Origin: DATEDA01 sp035286595
GTDB taxonomy: Bacteria; Pseudomonadota; Gammaproteobacteria; Burkholderiales; SG8-39
Direction of reading: 5' to 3'
Length of the DNA: 15,929 bases
Assembly: GCA_035286595.1 (NCBI GenBank)
Contig: DATEDA010000047.1
Span: forward strand, 1-15,929
Each line of letters opens with the position of its first letter. The stretch's first letter is position 1. Under the pieces are notes generated by a model. The model did no database searches. It was not told where the DNA came from and saw nothing but the letters and a program-made list of their open reading frames with translations. The translations under genes were made by a program, and so were the position numbers. This document shows positions 1-8,561 of this stretch, piece after piece.

Positions 1-2206
<2,206 letters not shown>

Positions 2207-2346
2207 GTCCTCGAGGCGGGGCGATGAGGACGAGACGCGGCGGCGCCGGGACGACCAGGGTCCCGGAGGGAAACGCCGGCGGGTGTTACGGCTGAAGGCG
2301 CAGCGGCCGGCAGTTCCATTGAGCGCGCGACGGCATCTCGACCGTG

Positions 2347-2386
2347 CTTCGCCCTTGGGACGGCGACCGGGAGGGGAAGGGCGAAG
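2347..2386. repeat. 10-bp inverted repeat with 20-nt loop
   Basis: CTTCGCCCTT at 2347-2356 is perfectly complementary to AAGGGCGAAG at 2377-2386. The loop is purine-rich. The right arm ends 3 nt before the next palindrome at 2390. It could form a hairpin in the leader of either divergent transcript, or be a second protein site beside the operator-like palindrome. The sequence shows symmetry only; the function is inferred. Confidence 0.5.
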
Positions 2387-2389
2387 AAA

Positions 2390-2411
2390 ACCTTTACCGG
2401 TCGGTAAAGGT
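2390..2411. promoter_or_regulatory. Operator-like perfect palindrome, possible TetR-family site
   Basis: ACCTTTACCG at 2390-2399 and CGGTAAAGGT at 2402-2411 are perfect inverted 10-bp arms around the dinucleotide GT. The symmetry, size and ACCG-nn-CGGT core resemble operators of TetR-family repressors, which often control fatty-acid, aromatic-acid and CoA-ligase genes. It lies 179 nt before the ligase ATG and 184 nt before the ATPase ATG, so it could act on either promoter. No regulator gene is seen in the window. The palindrome is certain; the role is inference. Confidence 0.5.
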
Positions 2412-2442
2412 CTCGCCACAACTTGCGTTGCCAGCAGGACCG

Positions 2443-2466
2443 GGGACGCGAGTCCCGGAATGACGG
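2443..2466. repeat. Possible REP-like intergenic hairpin
   Basis: GGGAC, loop GCGA, GTCCC (2443-2456), followed by CGGAATGACGG. Read on the minus strand this is GTCATTCCGGGACTCGCGTC, close in style to the GTCATTCC-type repetitive extragenic palindromes common in proteobacterial genomes. Only one copy is visible here, so repetitive status cannot be confirmed from this window. Confidence 0.25.
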
Positions 2467-2566
2467 CCGTTGCTGTGAGGCTACTCCCCTTCGGTGCTGC
2501 CGCCCGAACCTTACTGCCCCGGAGCGATCGCTGTCAAACCAGGGGTGCGAGCGCGTGGTTCGCGGC

Positions 2567-2572
2567 TAGAAT
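2567..2572 (+). promoter_or_regulatory. Weak candidate -10 box before the ligase gene
   Basis: TAGAAT matches the sigma70 -10 consensus at five of six bases. No good -35 hexamer lies 16-18 nt upstream, and transcription from here would leave only about ten nt of leader before the ATG at 2590. It is recorded as the best -10-like match found, not as a firm promoter. Confidence 0.15.
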
Positions 2573-2589
2573 CGCCGGCGGAGGAGACC

Positions 2590-4305
2590 ATGGACGCCGC
2601 AGCCCAGTATCTCGGCAAGCCCTGGCTTAAGTTCTACGAGCCCGGGGTGCCGGAGACCGTCGACCCCCCGCTCAAATCGGTCCCGCAGGCGTTCGACGAG
2701 GCGACCGAGCGCGCGCCGGAGCGGCCGGCGGTCGTCTTCTACGGCCGGGAGATTACCTACCGCGAACTGCGCGAGGCCGCCGACCGCCTCGCGTGCGCCC
2801 TCGCCGAGCTGGGCGTGAAGAAGGGCGACCGGGTGGCGCTCTATCTCCTCAACAGCCCGCAGTTCATCATCGCGTACTTCGCCGCACTCAAAGCGGGGGC
2901 GATCGTGACGCCGATCAGCCCGGTGTACACCAGCCACGAAGTCCGCTTTCAGCTCGAGGACAGCGGCGCCCGCGCGATCGTCTGCCAGGACGTCCTCTAC
3001 GACAAGGTGGCGAAGAGCGGCGCCCCGCTCGACCTGGTGATCGTCACCAACGTCGGCGAGTACCTGCCGGCGCTGAAGCGCTTCCTCGGCAAGGGCCCCT
3101 TGCGCCGCCTGCTGCCGGACATCGACCTCGGGTCGCCGGACGTCCCGGCCGCACCGAACCTGCACTGGCTGCAGGAGCTCCTCGCGAAGTACCCGGCAGA
3201 GCCGCCGCGAATGACGATCGATCCGCGCGCCGACCTCGCCGTGCTGCCGTACACGGGCGGTACCACCGGCCATCCCAAGGGCGTGATGCTCAGCCACTAC
3301 AACCTCGTGGCCGCGATGACGAGCGTGCAGGCCATGCTGCCCAACCTCGAGGCGAACCGCGAGGTGATCCTCGCCTTCCTGCCGTTCTTCCACGTCTACG
3401 GGCAGGTCCAGATCATGCTCAACGGCCTGTGCCAGGGCCACCTGCTGGTGCTGTTTACGACTCCGGACACCGAAGCGATGCTCGCGGCGATGGAGCGCTA
3501 CCAGGTCACTCTCTTCTATGGCGTGCCGACACTCTACGAATACCTGAAGGACCACAAGGACACCGGCAAGGTGAACTGGCGCCGGCTCAAGCTCCTGGTC
3601 TCGGGCGCGGACACCCTGCACGAGTCGACGATGCAGGACTGGGCGAAGCGCACCGGCGCGAGCATCACCGAGGGCTACGGGCTGTCCGAGAACTGCGCGA
3701 CAAGCCACCTCAATCCGGTCCATCGTCCGAAGGTCGGCTCGTTCGGCTGCCCGCTGCCCGGCATGCTCGCTGCGGTGATCGACCCGGAAGCGCTCTCGTT
3801 CGTGCCGCAGGGCGCGACCGGGGAGCTCGTGCTCTCCAGCCCGAGCGTGATGCAGGGCTACTGGCAGAAGCCGGACGAGAACGCGAAGGCGTTCATCGAG
3901 TCCGACGGGATCCGCTGGATGCGCACCGGGGACATCGTGCGCATGGACGAGGAGGGTTACTTCTACTTCTACGACCGCTCCAAGGATCTGATCAAGCACA
4001 AGGGTCACTCGATCTTCGCCAAGGACGTCGAGGACGTGCTGTACGCGCACCCGCAGGTCAGGGCGGCGGGGGTGATCGGCGTGCCCGACCCCGCGGCGGG
4101 GCAGGTCATCAAGGCGATCGTCGTGCTGCACGGCGACGCGCGCGGCAAGCTCTCGGAGGAGGACCTCCGCGCCTTCTGCCGCGAGCGACTGGCCGAGTAC
4201 CGGGTGCCGCAGCTCATCGAGTTCCGGGGCGAGCTGCCGAAGACCGACGTCGGCAAGGTCTCGCGCCGCGAGCTGCGCGACGAGCACGCGCCGTCGCCTT
4301 CCTAG
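2590..4305 (+). CDS. AMP-forming acyl-CoA ligase (FadD-like)
   Basis: Cytoplasmic enzyme of the ANL superfamily that activates a carboxylic acid to its acyl-CoA with ATP. 571 residues, normal family length. Motifs: phosphate loop YTGGTTGHPKG (221-231), YGLSE (363-367), the adenosine-binding Asp in TGD (446-448), the domain hinge DRSKDLIKHKG (462-472) and the C-terminal catalytic lysine K556 in PKTDVGK. All key residues are present, so the enzyme should be active. The frame is open further upstream to 2494, but the ATG at 2590 has a strong GGAGGAG site just before it and the N-terminus from MDAAAQY looks natural. It leads an operon with two Liv-type ABC ATPases only 16 nt downstream, an arrangement often seen for uptake and activation of aromatic or branched organic acids. 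The substrate (fatty, aromatic or other acid) cannot be read from the sequence. Confidence 0.93.
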   Translation: MDAAAQYLGKPWLKFYEPGVPETVDPPLKSVPQAFDEATERAPERPAVVFYGREITYRELREAADRLACALAELGVKKGDRVALYLLNSPQFIIAYFAALKAGAIVTPISPVYTSHEVRFQLEDSGARAIVCQDVLYDKVAKSGAPLDLVIVTNVGEYLPALKRFLGKGPLRRLLPDIDLGSPDVPAAPNLHWLQELLAKYPAEPPRMTIDPRADLAVLPYTGGTTGHPKGVMLSHYNLVAAMTSVQAMLPNLEANREVILAFLPFFHVYGQVQIMLNGLCQGHLLVLFTTPDTEAMLAAMERYQVTLFYGVPTLYEYLKDHKDTGKVNWRRLKLLVSGADTLHESTMQDWAKRTGASITEGYGLSENCATSHLNPVHRPKVGSFGCPLPGMLAAVIDPEALSFVPQGATGELVLSSPSVMQGYWQKPDENAKAFIESDGIRWMRTGDIVRMDEEGYFYFYDRSKDLIKHKGHSIFAKDVEDVLYAHPQVRAAGVIGVPDPAAGQVIKAIVVLHGDARGKLSEEDLRAFCRERLAEYRVPQLIEFRGELPKTDVGKVSRRELRDEHAPSPS

Positions 4306-4321
4306 GGGAAGGGTGGATCCC

Positions 4322-5098
4322 ATGCCGGGTCCGTTCTTCCGGACCGAGCACCTCGTCAAGCGCTTCGGCGGGCTGACGGCGGTCAACGACGTCGGCTTCG
4401 AGCTCGCGCGCGACCAGATCGTCGGTCTGATCGGCCCGAACGGCGCCGGGAAAACGACGCTGCTGCGCCTGATCACCAAGATCCTTGCGCCGGACTCGGG
4501 GCGCATCGTGTTCAACGGCGAGGACATCACCGCCCTGAGGTCCTGGGACGTGGTGAACCGCGGCATCGCTGGAACGTTCCAGAACACCCGGCCCTTCCGC
4601 CATCTGCCGATCATCGCCAACGTGATGGTGCCGCTCGTGGCGCCCCGCGCACGCCGCCGCGGCGAGTGGGTGAAGAAGGTCGAGGCGAAGGCGATGGACG
4701 CGCTCGAGTTCGTCGGCATCTCCGACATGGCGCTCGAGCCCGCGTCCGCGCTGTCGCAGGGGGACCTGAAGCGCCTCGAGGTCGCGCGCGCGATCGCGAC
4801 CGAGCCGGAGCTGCTGCTGCTCGACGAGCCGCTCGGCGGCCTGAACCCGGCGGAGTCGGAGCTGCTCGCGAAGTCGATCCGCCGGCTGCACAAGGGCGGA
4901 CGCTTCGGGCGCCTGCACTCCGAAGGGCCGGCGGTGCTGATGATCGAGCACAAGCTCAAGGAGCTGATGGCGATCGTCGACCGGGTGATCGTCATCGATC
5001 ACGGCGAGCTCATCGCCGACGGGCCGCCCGCGGAGATCGTTCGGGATCCCAAGGTGATCGAGGCGTATCTCGGAACTGCGCACGATGCCGCTGCTTGA
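4322..5098 (+). CDS. livG: Liv-type ABC transporter ATPase (LivG-like)
   Basis: Nucleotide-binding subunit of a branched-chain-amino-acid-type (HAAT) importer on the cytoplasmic face. With the ATG at 4322 it has 258 residues: Walker A GPNGAGKT (38-45), Walker B ending in D168-E169, and the H-loop histidine H210. The signature is unusual: LSQGDLKRLEVA (144-155), where LivG proteins normally have LSYGQQRRLEIA. The D-loop to H-loop segment is longer than normal (GGRFGRLHSEG). A GTG at 4313 would add three residues; the ATG is preferred because AAGGGTGG sits at good distance before it. It follows the ligase stop by 16 nt and overlaps livF by 14 nt. No permease is on this strand; the matching permeases are probably livH and livM on the minus strand. 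The substrate is likely not a plain amino acid, given the ligase. Confidence 0.92.
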   Translation: MPGPFFRTEHLVKRFGGLTAVNDVGFELARDQIVGLIGPNGAGKTTLLRLITKILAPDSGRIVFNGEDITALRSWDVVNRGIAGTFQNTRPFRHLPIIANVMVPLVAPRARRRGEWVKKVEAKAMDALEFVGISDMALEPASALSQGDLKRLEVARAIATEPELLLLDEPLGGLNPAESELLAKSIRRLHKGGRFGRLHSEGPAVLMIEHKLKELMAIVDRVIVIDHGELIADGPPAEIVRDPKVIEAYLGTAHDAAA

Positions 5099-5834
5099 GG
5101 TGAAGGGCCTCACGGTCCGCTACGACAAGGCCGTGATCCTGAACGGCGTGTCGCTCGCGGTCGGCGAGGGCGAGCTCGTGGGGCTGGTCGGGCCGAACGG
5201 CGCCGGGAAGTCCACGCTGCTGCGCGCGATCTCGGGGCTCGTGCGGTTCGAGGCGCGGATGAAGCGCGGCACCGAGGGCGACATCGTCCTCGACGGGGAG
5301 GTGTGGTTCGCGGGCGAGCGGATCGACGCGCTGCCGGCGCACGAGATCCGGCGGCGGGGGCTCGGGCATTGCCCGGAGCGCCGGCGCCCGTTCCGCGAGC
5401 TCACCGTCCTCGAGAACCTGCTCGCCGGCGCCTACCTGGCGAGCGGCGCAGCCGAGACCGAGCGGCGCCTGGAACGCTGCTACGCGTCGTTCCCGCGGCT
5501 CGCCGCGCGCCGCGGGCAGATCGCCGGCACGCTGTCCGGCGGCGAGCAGCAGATGCTCGCGATCGCGCGCGCATTGATGTTCGAGGCGAAGCTCCTCTGC
5601 ATCGACGAGCCCTCGCTCGGCCTGGCGCCGATGATCCGCGAGGAGCTGTTCGCCGCGGTCGCGCGCGTCCACGCGGGCGGAGTGCCGGTGCTGCTCGTCG
5701 AGCAGGAGGTCGGGCAGGTGTTCCGGATGGCCGGACGCAACTACGTGCTCTCGCAGGGGCGGATCATCGCCAGCGGCACGGGGGCCGAGCTGCGGGCCGA
5801 CGAGACGCTGCGGGCGGGGTATCTCGGGCTGTAG
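5085..5834 (+). CDS. livF: Liv-type ABC transporter ATPase (LivF-like)
   Basis: Second nucleotide-binding subunit of the HAAT importer. 249 residues: Walker A GPNGAGKS (36-43), signature LSGGEQQ (150-156), Walker B with D174-E175, and the VEQ motif with Gln at the H-loop position, which is normal for LivF. It is about 15 residues longer than the usual 233-240; the extra length lies just after the Walker A helix (around 54-72, sequence near MKRGTEGD), where most LivF proteins go straight from SGL to the PxSGxI strand. The start overlaps the livG end by 14 nt and has only a weak ribosome site, so translation is probably coupled. Last gene of the plus-strand operon; it faces the minus-strand operon across 62 nt containing two hairpins. 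Confidence 0.92.
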   Translation: MPLLEVKGLTVRYDKAVILNGVSLAVGEGELVGLVGPNGAGKSTLLRAISGLVRFEARMKRGTEGDIVLDGEVWFAGERIDALPAHEIRRRGLGHCPERRRPFRELTVLENLLAGAYLASGAAETERRLERCYASFPRLAARRGQIAGTLSGGEQQMLAIARALMFEAKLLCIDEPSLGLAPMIREELFAAVARVHAGGVPVLLVEQEVGQVFRMAGRNYVLSQGRIIASGTGAELRADETLRAGYLGL

Positions 5835-5837
5835 CTT

Positions 5838-5877
5838 CCCCTCCTCAAATGAGGAGGGGTGTCGCGCGGAGCGCGAC
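5838..5877. terminator. Double hairpin between convergent genes, probable bidirectional terminator
   Basis: CCCCTCCTCA (5838-5847) pairs with TGAGGAGGGG (5850-5859), and one base later GTCGCGC (5861-5867) pairs with GCGCGAC (5871-5877) over a GGA loop. Both stems are perfect. The element fills most of the gap between the livF stop (5834) and the stop of the minus-strand 168-residue gene (5897). There is no T-run, so it is not a textbook intrinsic terminator, but the position fits transcript ending or 3'-end protection on both strands. The first stem recurs at 8497-8519. Confidence 0.55.
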
Positions 5878-5896
5878 GGGGTGGTGGACTAGGGCG

Positions 5897-6403
5897 CTAT
5901 CGCTTGTACCACCACTTGGTGTCGCTGACGTCCGACTCCCAGGGGCGGATCGGCTTCTCCAGCCCGAACTGCTCGGCGTGGAAGCGGGCGACCTCCATGA
6001 TCGCCGACAGGACGTCCAGCGGGAACCCCTGCCGGCCGCCGCGTTCGTCGATCACGAGCTTGGCCAGGTAGTCGTCGAGCCAGCGCTTGCCCCACTGCTC
6101 GCGGATCGTCGCCGCGATGCGCGGGAAGCCGCGCTCGATGATCGGCCAGGGATCGGGCCGCTCCAGCTGCCGGTCGGCCGCGCGGAGCTTCTTCCATTGC
6201 TCGCTCGCGGCCCGGGTCAGGGTCTGATCGCCCATGAGCGGGGGGAACTCCAACGGCGCACCTTCGTCCGGCTCGACGGACGGGTTGATGCGCTTCCTCA
6301 TCAGGGCTTCGCCCGCCTCGGGGTCGAACACCGCGAACGCGCTGAGATCATCGTCCGCGCTCTTGTCCGCCGCAGGAACGATCGGTTTGTCGGGTTGCTT
6401 CAT
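5897..6403 (-). CDS. Unrecognised 168-residue protein
   Basis: I do not recognise a family. The product is charged, with no signal peptide and no membrane segment. The first 60 or so residues are acidic and probably disordered (ADKSADDDLS, PSVEPDEG). From about 66 to 168 it looks folded and helical, rich in Trp and Arg, with a run of aromatics near the end (RPWESD, KWWYKR). GGAG lies about ten nt before the ATG at 6403, supporting the start. It is the last gene on the minus strand, 121 nt after livM, with a -10-like TATGAT in that gap, so it may have its own promoter. Codon use looks like that of its neighbours. A role in transport or catabolism is possible only from position. Confidence 0.75.
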   Translation of the reverse strand: MKQPDKPIVPAADKSADDDLSAFAVFDPEAGEALMRKRINPSVEPDEGAPLEFPPLMGDQTLTRAASEQWKKLRAADRQLERPDPWPIIERGFPRIAATIREQWGKRWLDDYLAKLVIDERGGRQGFPLDVLSAIMEVARFHAEQFGLEKPIRPWESDVSDTKWWYKR

Positions 6404-6439
6404 GCCGATGCCACTCCAATTCCGGCCCGCTATGCACGC

Positions 6440-6445
6440 ATCATA
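6440..6445 (-). promoter_or_regulatory. Candidate -10 box for the 168-residue gene
   Basis: On the minus strand the sequence reads TATGAT, five of six bases of the sigma70 -10 consensus, 36 nt before the ATG at 6403. No clear -35 hexamer is found 16-18 nt upstream. It suggests, weakly, that the last gene can be transcribed apart from livM. Confidence 0.25.
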
Positions 6446-6524
6446 GTCCCGGTGAAGCCGTTTCGGTGGCCTGGATGAAGCCGGACCCGGATCGTTACAG
6501 CAATGTCACAAGCGCCTCCCCGCG

Positions 6525-7601
6525 TCAGGCCGTGCGTGAAGCGAGGATCTCCCTCAGCGGCGCGCCGCACAGCCGGCACTGCGCCCGCCATGCGCCATTG
6601 CGCTGCTTGCAGCGCGGACACTTCGTCTCGATCTTGTCGCGCACCCACGGCGTGATTCCGCGCGGCATGAACAGCAGCACCGCGAGCACGATCACGGCGA
6701 ACGCGAGCAGCCGCAGCTCCCCGAACGCCTTGAAGCTGCCGAGCCACTCGGTGAGCGGATACAGGATGAACACCGCCGCCACCGGCCCGTAGATGGTGGC
6801 GACGCCGCCGAACACGCCCCAGATCACCACCTGGAACGAGAGCGCGACCTCCAGCGCCGAGGGACCGGCGACGCGGATGTAGTGGGCGAACAGCGCGCCC
6901 GCCAGCCCCGCGACCGCCGCCGAGATCGCGAACACGACGAGCTTGTAGCGCGGCGTGTTGATCCCCGAGGCTCGCGCCGCGACCTCGTCGTCGCGGATCG
7001 CGTGCAGCACCAGGCCGAACTTCGAGTCGGCGAGCTTCCATAGCCCGAACACCGCGGCGAGCATGGCGATCGCCGCGACGTAGTAGTTGCCGATGCGCGT
7101 CGGCGCGACGGAGCGCAGCCCCGAGACGCCGAGCTCCCCGCCGCTGAATCCCGGGAAGGCGAAGAGCAGCCCGGTGGCGATCAGCGGGAACGCCAGCGTC
7201 GCGAGCGAGAGGTACGCACCGCGCAGCCGCAGGCACAGGAACCCGACGACGAGGCCGAGCACCGCGGCGAACGCCACGCCCAGCCACACCGTGACCCATG
7301 GCGACCACCCGAGCTTGAGCGAGGCGAGCCCCGACGTATAGGCGCCCGCGCCGAAGAACAGGGCATGGCCGAAGCTCACCTGGCCAGCGTAGCCCGCCAG
7401 CAGATCCCAGCTCGCGGCGAAGATCGCGAACAGGCACGTCAGCGTCACGATGCGCAGGATGTAGGGGTCTGGCCAGACGAGCGGCAGCACGAGCACCGCC
7501 GACACCCATGCGAGCACGAACGCGCGCGACGGCAGGACGAGCACCTCGTTCTTCAGGTTGACCCATCCCCAACGCGCCGCGTAGGCGAGCGGATTTCTCA
7601 C
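6525..7601 (-). CDS. livM: Liv-type ABC permease (LivM-like) with Cys4 tail
   Basis: Inner-membrane permease of a HAAT importer; 358 residues. It has the family hallmark YAGQVSFGHALFFGAGAY near residue 70 and about ten hydrophobic segments ending near residue 310 (LLFMPRGI). The start is GTG at 7601, overlapping the livH stop as GTGA; GGAGGAG inside the end of livH serves as ribosome site. The same frame stays open further upstream, through livH, but that part is not LivM-like. Oddity: after the last membrane helix the protein continues with C328-x2-C331-x10-C342-x2-C345 (CPRC and CRLC), a zinc-ribbon-like tail on the predicted cytoplasmic end that ordinary LivM proteins lack. Partner ATPases are probably the LivG and LivF encoded on the other strand. 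Confidence 0.92.
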   Translation of the reverse strand: MRNPLAYAARWGWVNLKNEVLVLPSRAFVLAWVSAVLVLPLVWPDPYILRIVTLTCLFAIFAASWDLLAGYAGQVSFGHALFFGAGAYTSGLASLKLGWSPWVTVWLGVAFAAVLGLVVGFLCLRLRGAYLSLATLAFPLIATGLLFAFPGFSGGELGVSGLRSVAPTRIGNYYVAAIAMLAAVFGLWKLADSKFGLVLHAIRDDEVAARASGINTPRYKLVVFAISAAVAGLAGALFAHYIRVAGPSALEVALSFQVVIWGVFGGVATIYGPVAAVFILYPLTEWLGSFKAFGELRLLAFAVIVLAVLLFMPRGITPWVRDKIETKCPRCKQRNGAWRAQCRLCGAPLREILASRTA

Positions 7602-8497
7602 CGCTCCTCCTCGAAGGCCACGCCGAACAGTCCTTCGGGCCGCACGAGCAGCACCACGACCATGATCGAAAGCGCCACCGCGCCCTTCAGGAACGCGCCC
7701 TGCGGGAGGGCGAAGACGGTGATCGCCTCGACGTAGCCGATGATGAGCGCGCCGATCAGGCTGCCCTTGAGGCTGCCCAGGCCGCCGAGCACCACGATCG
7801 CGAGCATGGTGACGAGCGGCGCGAGCCACATCAGCGGATCGACCACGAACACCGGCGCCACGACCACCCCGGCAACCGCGGCGAGCGCGACCGAGAGGGC
7901 GACGGCGACCATCGCCACCCGGTTCACGTTCATGCCCATCAGATTCGCCACCTCGAGGTCGTTGGCCGTGGCGCGGATCGCCAGCCCGAGGCGCGTGCGG
8001 TAGAGCACGAACCAGGTCGCGGCGAGGGCCGCGGCCGCGACGACGAGGATCAGCAGCCGCTGGTAGGGGATGCTCACGCCGAGGACCGAGGCCACGCCGT
8101 CGATCGCCGACGGGATCCCGAGGAAGTTGCCGCCGAACGCGACCAGCATCAGCTCCTGGAAGATGAGCCCGAGCGCGATCGTGGCGATCAGCACCGCGGA
8201 TTCGTGGCTGCGCACCGGCTCGATCACGAGCCGGTAGCAGAGCGCAGCGAGCGCCGTCACCGCGGCGATCGCGATTAACGCGGCGAGGAGGACGTTCAGC
8301 TTCGCGGTAACCAGCAGCGTGTAGAAGCAGTAGGCGGCGAGCATGTAGAACGCGGTGTGCGCGATGTTGACGATGCGCGCGACGCCGAAGACGAGCGAGA
8401 AGCCGATCGCGAGCAGCGCGTAGACGCCGCCGTTGACCAGCCCCGTGACGAGGATGTCCTGGAGCATCTGGATGACCACCCCGGCGCTGCGCGCCAC
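7598..8497 (-). CDS. livH: Liv-type ABC permease (LivH-like)
   Basis: Inner-membrane permease pairing with LivM. The N-terminal helix GLVNGGVYALLAIGFSLVFG followed by ARIVNIAH is the classic LivH opening, and later helices fit the family. The longest frame begins at GTG 8497 (299 residues), but that codon shares its first base with a hairpin and the GAGG before it is crowded. An ATG at 8467 (residue 11, MLQDILVTG) would give 289 residues and the usual short LivH leader, with GGGGTGG about ten nt upstream; it may be the true start. The gene is 64 nt after livK and overlaps livM by 4 nt, so livKHM form one transcription unit. No ATPase follows on this strand. Confidence 0.9.
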   Translation of the reverse strand: MARSAGVVIQMLQDILVTGLVNGGVYALLAIGFSLVFGVARIVNIAHTAFYMLAAYCFYTLLVTAKLNVLLAALIAIAAVTALAALCYRLVIEPVRSHESAVLIATIALGLIFQELMLVAFGGNFLGIPSAIDGVASVLGVSIPYQRLLILVVAAAALAATWFVLYRTRLGLAIRATANDLEVANLMGMNVNRVAMVAVALSVALAAVAGVVVAPVFVVDPLMWLAPLVTMLAIVVLGGLGSLKGSLIGALIIGYVEAITVFALPQGAFLKGAVALSIMVVVLLVRPEGLFGVAFEEER

Positions 8498-8519
8498 CCC
8501 TCCTCAAGGCGAGGAGGGG
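8497..8519. repeat. Second copy of the CCCCTCCTC/GAGGAGGGG hairpin
   Basis: CCCCTCCTC (8497-8505), loop AAGGC, GAGGAGGGG (8511-8519). The 9-bp arms are identical to those at 5838-5846 and 5851-5859, but the loop differs and the second GC-rich stem is missing. It lies between livK and livH and touches the GTG candidate start of livH at 8497. It may lower read-through from livK to livH (binding proteins are usually needed in excess) or hide the ribosome site of livH. Confidence 0.55.
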
Positions 8520-8561
8520 AGATCGCAGGCGACGCGCCCGCGCCGGTGAGCTCGGAGCCCG

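Larger units (their letters stand above)
2207..2589. other. Divergent intergenic region rich in inverted repeats
   Basis: This 383-nt stretch separates the ATPase (minus) from the acyl-CoA ligase (plus). I find no convincing gene in it; the short open frames have neither a good ribosome site nor a recognisable protein. It holds a CCGGGAC/GTCCCGG inverted repeat with a 7-nt loop (2246-2266), a 10-bp inverted repeat with a 20-nt loop (2347-2386), an operator-like palindrome (2390-2411) and a GGGAC-GCGA-GTCCC hairpin (2443-2456). Promoters for both flanking genes must lie here or inside the genes. The ligase gene has GGAGGAG a few nt before its ATG at 2590. Confidence 0.75.

Noticed and set aside
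2566..4995. 809-codon minus-strand open frame
   Set aside because: Antisense to the acyl-CoA ligase and livG, both clear genes. Its product has no domain-like sequence.
6525..8507. Apparent 660-residue fusion of an unknown domain to LivM
   Set aside because: The first 302 codons are the out-of-frame shadow of livH. LivM starts at the GTG at 7601, overlapping the livH stop.
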